From: Myxococcus sp. RHSTA-1-4
GTDB lineage: Bacteria > Myxococcota > Myxococcia > Myxococcales > Myxococcaceae
Assembly: GCF_020037125.1 (NCBI RefSeq)
Contig: NZ_JAIQDG010000001.1
Span: forward strand, 62,001 to 126,000
Direction: 5' to 3'
DNA: 64,000 nt
Position numbers and translations under genes: made by a program. Shown piece after piece: positions 61,217 through 64,000 of this stretch; position 1 is the stretch's first letter, and each line of letters opens with the position of its first letter. The notes under the pieces are model-generated. The model was not told the DNA's origin. It searched no databases and worked only from the letters and a program-made list of their open reading frames with translations.

Positions 61217-61915
61217 TCACGGCGCGGCGACGCCGATGTGGCGCGAGTCCTCCAAATCGAAGGGCTTGCCGTCGAAGCGGCCGTAGCGCTCGCGCGGGAC
61301 GAGGCCGGCGGCGGTGAGGGCCGCGTCCAGTTCCTCCGGGGAGAAGTGCCGCAGCTTGAGGCGGCGGATGGGGCTGGGGGCTCCGGGCTGCTTCCGCTCG
61401 CGCAGGTGCAGGGCGAACAGCGGGCGGCGCGGCTCCAGTCCGGCGCCGGGCTCCTCGTCGTCGCGCGGGAGCACCGGCTCCCGGGGCGTGTTGAGCACGT
61501 CGTAGACGAAGGTGCCCCCGGGGGCGAGGTGGTATCTCACCGTGGCCAGGAAGGCCTCCAGGTCGTCATTGCCCGGCATCAGCCCCAGCGCATGCTGCGG
61601 GGCCAGCACCAGCGGGAAGCGGTCCGGCAGGCGCAGCGAGCGCAGGTCCGCCACCAGGAAGCGGGCGCGGTTGGACACCTCCGGGGACTCCGACGCGCGG
61701 CGTTCCTCGGCGGAGCGAATCATCACCTCGGACGGGTCCACGCCCACGGTGGTGTAGCCGTGCTCGGCCAGCGCCCAGACCACTCGGCCGTTGGCGGCGC
61801 CCAGTACCAGCACCGGCTGTCCATGCTCGCCCGCCTGGCGTGTGTAGAAGAGAAGGTCCGGCTCCTGCCCCACCAGTGAAAGCGGCGTCCGGCCTCGCGC
61901 GTCGTTTCCACCCAT
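61217..61915 (-). CDS. Class I SAM-dependent methyltransferase
   Basis: This is a 232-residue methyltransferase. VLVLGAANGRVVWALAEHGY is motif I (here G-A-A-N-G), TTVGVDPSEVMI the acidic ribose-binding strand, FLVADLRSLRLPDRFPLVLA motif II/III, and HLAPGGTFVYDVLN follows. The C-terminal part ends RYGRFDGKPFDLEDSRHIGV, as in small-molecule or protein methyltransferases of the methyltransf_25 type. ATG 61915 is used, although no good ribosome-binding site is visible; the frame is open to 62044. Substrate unknown. Confidence 0.85.
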   Translation of the reverse strand: MGGNDARGRTPLSLVGQEPDLLFYTRQAGEHGQPVLVLGAANGRVVWALAEHGYTTVGVDPSEVMIRSAEERRASESPEVSNRARFLVADLRSLRLPDRFPLVLAPQHALGLMPGNDDLEAFLATVRYHLAPGGTFVYDVLNTPREPVLPRDDEEPGAGLEPRRPLFALHLRERKQPGAPSPIRRLKLRHFSPEELDAALTAAGLVPRERYGRFDGKPFDLEDSRHIGVAAP

Positions 61916-62071
61916 TGTGCAGGGACCTAGCACGATTCCGGGCCTGTCCGGGACAGCCACGTGCACAGAGAGAGAACACCCCTGCCCACCCCCTGTCCGG
62001 GAGCGGACGCTGACACCCCTCTTCCGGACATACGCGGGTGGCATCCGCCTTGCCAGACAGAGACGTGGGCA

Positions 62072-62108
62072 CGGCTGCCCGCATCGGGCCAGCCGGATGG
62101 TCTTTTTT
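62072..62108 (+). terminator. Intrinsic terminator / possible attenuator in the leader of a lipoprotein gene
   Basis: CGGCTGCCCG (62072-62081) pairs with CGGGCCAGCCG (62085-62095) with one bulge and a CAT loop. GATGGTC and a six-T run (62103-62108) follow. It lies directly before the ribosome-binding site and ATG (62122) of the lipoprotein gene. No plus-strand gene ends upstream, so it may act as an attenuator or stop antisense read-through. Confidence 0.65.
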
Positions 62109-62121
62109 CAGGATGGTGGCG

Positions 62122-63714
62122 ATGACGCGCGGATGGCGTTGGGCGGGCGCGCTCTTGATGGCGGGCGCGATGTGGACGGTGGGCTGCACCTCCGAGGGCA
62201 GCGACGAGTCGGAGCGGGGCAACCCGGGGATGGACGACCCCGGCCCCCAGGACGAGCGGCCGGGCGACCCGCCGCCAACCCCGGACCCGCTTCCGGATGC
62301 GGGAGGCGTGCCGGACGGAGGCCCGGGCGAGGAACCCGACTCGGGCACGCAGCCTCCGGACGGAGGGACGCAGGTGCCTCCCGACGGGGGCACGCAGACA
62401 CCTCCTCCGGGAGGGAGCGTGGAGATTCCGCCCCTGCCCTCGGCACCGGGCTGGACGTTCTACGGCGTGGAGCAGGGCGGCCCGGAGCGGGTGTACGGGG
62501 TGACGGCGGACGAGGGCGGCAACCTCTGGGTGGCCGGCGGCGTGCAGGGCCTCTTCCTGCTGCGGCCCGGCGCGGAGAAGCTGGAGCGCTTCGGCCTGGA
62601 GCACGGCCTGCGGCCCTACGGCTACCTGCCGGATGGCAGCGCGCCTCCGGGGCCGAAGTACCTCAAGGTCATCTCCGTGTCCGGAGGCCCCGCGGGCACC
62701 GTGTTCGTGGGCTACGAGGGCATGCCCGGCAATGGCACGGACCACTGCGAGAGCAACTGGGACGGCCCCACTCCGGACGCGGCGCGCTACAAGAGCGGCG
62801 ACGCGGACAAGGTGACGCTGCTGAAGGACGGCTCGCTGAGCGTCGTCCACTACGACATCTTCTCCGGCCCCGGCGTGGTGCGGGACGAGCTGCGGGGGCG
62901 GGAGAAGCTCTGCAGCATCCTCCGCATCCGCTACGACAAGAGTACGAAGAGCGTCTGGTTCGGAGGCAACCACGGCTTCGCGCGCGGCGAGGCCGAGTTC
63001 AAGGGCGCGCCCATGTGCAACGGGCAGCTCGGCTGCTCCGGCGTGCTGGAGCACGTACACCCGCACATCAACGCGCTGAACGCCGCGGGTGACGTGATTC
63101 TGCTGACGGACGCGTACTACGGCGTGGGGCTCGCGGAGAACGGCGACGTCTGGTTCGGCGGCTCGGACCGCTCCACGCGCTTCCTCTACGGCACGCACGG
63201 CGGCAACTTCTGGCGCGCGCAGGCGGGCACGGAGAACAACGCCTCCAACAAGCTGGACCTCTGGCCGGACGCGAAGCCCGAGTACTCCAAGCCGGGCGAG
63301 CGCGTGCCGGACCACGTCTCCGGCGTGGCGGTGGCGCGGGACGGCTCGGTGTGGGTGAGCTCGTTCAGCAACGGCCTGGCGCACCTGGACGCGAGCGGCA
63401 ACGTCACGCGCCGCATGGACCAGAGGTCGGGCCTGGTCGACAAGCACCTCTCCGCCATCGCCCTGGACCCGGCGGACGGCAGCATCTGGACGGGCGGAAG
63501 CTGGGGCGGCGGCCTCTCCCGCGTGAAGGGCGGGGCCGTCACCAACTACAGCCTGACGGTGTTCGACCGGAAGTACGTCATGTCGCGCATCAGCGACATC
63601 CAGGCGGACACCTCTGGCGGGAAGCGCCGCATGCTGGTGGCCTTCATGGGCCACGACGACCCCGTCACCAGGCGGTGGGTGACGGGCGGCATCGGCGTCT
63701 ACACGGGTGACTGA
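62122..63714 (+). CDS. Lipoprotein with Pro-rich linker and beta-propeller
   Basis: This is a 530-residue lipoprotein. AGGA lies 8 bases before ATG 62122, and the signal WAGALLMAGAMWTVGC ends in lipobox TVGC. A Pro/Gly/Asp-rich linker with repeats of the PPDGGTQ kind (residues about 25-110) follows. The rest is a propeller of two-component-regulator type blades (GVTADEGGNLWVAGGVQGLF; VARDGSVWVSSFSNGLAHLD; DGSIWTGGSWGGGLSRVKGG). Such lipoproteins are common in myxobacteria and face the periplasm or surface. It has no clear partner. It is led by the attenuator-like hairpin. Confidence 0.85.
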   Translation: MTRGWRWAGALLMAGAMWTVGCTSEGSDESERGNPGMDDPGPQDERPGDPPPTPDPLPDAGGVPDGGPGEEPDSGTQPPDGGTQVPPDGGTQTPPPGGSVEIPPLPSAPGWTFYGVEQGGPERVYGVTADEGGNLWVAGGVQGLFLLRPGAEKLERFGLEHGLRPYGYLPDGSAPPGPKYLKVISVSGGPAGTVFVGYEGMPGNGTDHCESNWDGPTPDAARYKSGDADKVTLLKDGSLSVVHYDIFSGPGVVRDELRGREKLCSILRIRYDKSTKSVWFGGNHGFARGEAEFKGAPMCNGQLGCSGVLEHVHPHINALNAAGDVILLTDAYYGVGLAENGDVWFGGSDRSTRFLYGTHGGNFWRAQAGTENNASNKLDLWPDAKPEYSKPGERVPDHVSGVAVARDGSVWVSSFSNGLAHLDASGNVTRRMDQRSGLVDKHLSAIALDPADGSIWTGGSWGGGLSRVKGGAVTNYSLTVFDRKYVMSRISDIQADTSGGKRRMLVAFMGHDDPVTRRWVTGGIGVYTGD

Positions 63715-63738
63715 GCACCCCCTCCCGGCGTGAAGGCA

Positions 63739-63770
63739 CGGCGGCCGGCCTCCTCGTGGGGCGGCCGCCG
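63739..63770 (+). terminator. Terminator after propeller lipoprotein
   Basis: A 9-base perfect stem (CGGCGGCCG 63739-63747 with CGGCCGCCG 63762-63770) starts 24 bases after the stop. The stem can extend inward. There is no long U-tract. Confidence 0.65.
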
Positions 63771-63845
63771 TTGCGATTCCGCCCTTTGAGCTTCCGCGCA
63801 TTGCTAGGATGGCCCACGCAAATCATCCTGGGGGTTCTCCTGGTA

Positions 63846-64000
63846 ATGGGTTGGCTCATGCGTTTTGCGGTCCTGAATGCGGTCCTGCTGCTCCTGGTCT
63901 CTGGCAATGCCCACGCACAAGAGGATTCGGGCTCCTCCAGGGGCACCTCCGCCCTCCGCCAGCCGGGCGGGCTCTTCGACACGAGCAGCACCGAGCGAGG
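63846..64000 (+). CDS. Exported protein, N-terminal part (cut by window edge)
   Basis: An open frame from ATG 63846 (or ATG 63858, four codons later) runs to the window end. It begins with a typical signal peptide (RFAVLNAVLLLLVSGNAHA, cleavage likely before QED) and continues into a Ser/Gly-rich segment (SGSSRGTSALRQPGGLFDTS). Only 51 codons are visible. Nothing further can be said about function. Confidence 0.7.
   Translation, partial: MGWLMRFAVLNAVLLLLVSGNAHAQEDSGSSRGTSALRQPGGLFDTSSTER

Overview
The window is high-GC chromosomal DNA (about 70 % G+C by eye). It is dense with short intergenic gaps and frequent 4-bp stop/start overlaps, and it carries type IV pilus minor pilins with PilY1, many lipoproteins and an NRPS. 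This composition points to a myxobacterium of the Myxococcus/Corallococcus kind. I see no tRNA, rRNA, IS element, CRISPR array or prophage.

Layout. (1) 1-2.5 kb, minus strand: amino-sugar genes glmU and glmS (glmS runs off the left edge) behind a small unknown gene. (2) 2.8-12.6 kb, plus: gamma-glutamyltransferase, a TatD-like hydrolase, an M3 oligopeptidase lipoprotein, an amidohydrolase, a receiver-only response regulator and an ABC exporter pair. (3) 12.8-16.3 kb: a VWA protein, an Ig-like lipoprotein, a YceI protein and an ArfB-like ribosome-rescue factor. (4) 16.6-24.4 kb: an operon for a secretin-N-domain-like protein, four pseudopilins (FimU/GspH, PilV, PilW, PilX types) and a 1490-residue PilY1. 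(5) 24.5-37.2 kb: an HD hydrolase, aconitase, a phospholipase-D enzyme, a WYL-WYL-FHA operon, proB, hflX and small genes.

(6) 37.2-53.3 kb is the most interesting part: a secondary-metabolite locus. On the minus strand lie an acyl-AMP ligase, a free carrier protein and a C-A-PCP-TE NRPS. Divergent to them is a tight ten-gene operon: split transketolase, a LysW-type amino-group carrier protein, LysX-, LysY-, LysZ- and LysK-like enzymes, an HK97-fold encapsulin-like shell protein, a sulfotransferase and an unusual SDR. A convergent MFS exporter closes the locus. By analogy with amino-group-carrier-protein routes (vazabitide, azinomycin, ficellomycin), I infer the following. Glutamate or aminoadipate is attached to LysW, phosphorylated and reduced to a semialdehyde. 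Transketolase then extends it by two carbons. It is reduced and sulfated, freed by LysK, and built into a small N-acyl peptide by the NRPS. The shell protein looks like a family 3 ('natural product') encapsulin and may house a reactive step. No aminotransferase is encoded, which sets this cluster apart from those models.

(7) 53.4-64 kb: gpsA, an outer-membrane-type protein, lipoproteins, a DUF2019 gene coupled to a 5'-truncated toxin-like remnant, a propeller/di-haem c lipoprotein, a histidine kinase/response regulator pair, a methyltransferase, a propeller lipoprotein behind an attenuator-like hairpin, and a secreted protein cut by the right edge.
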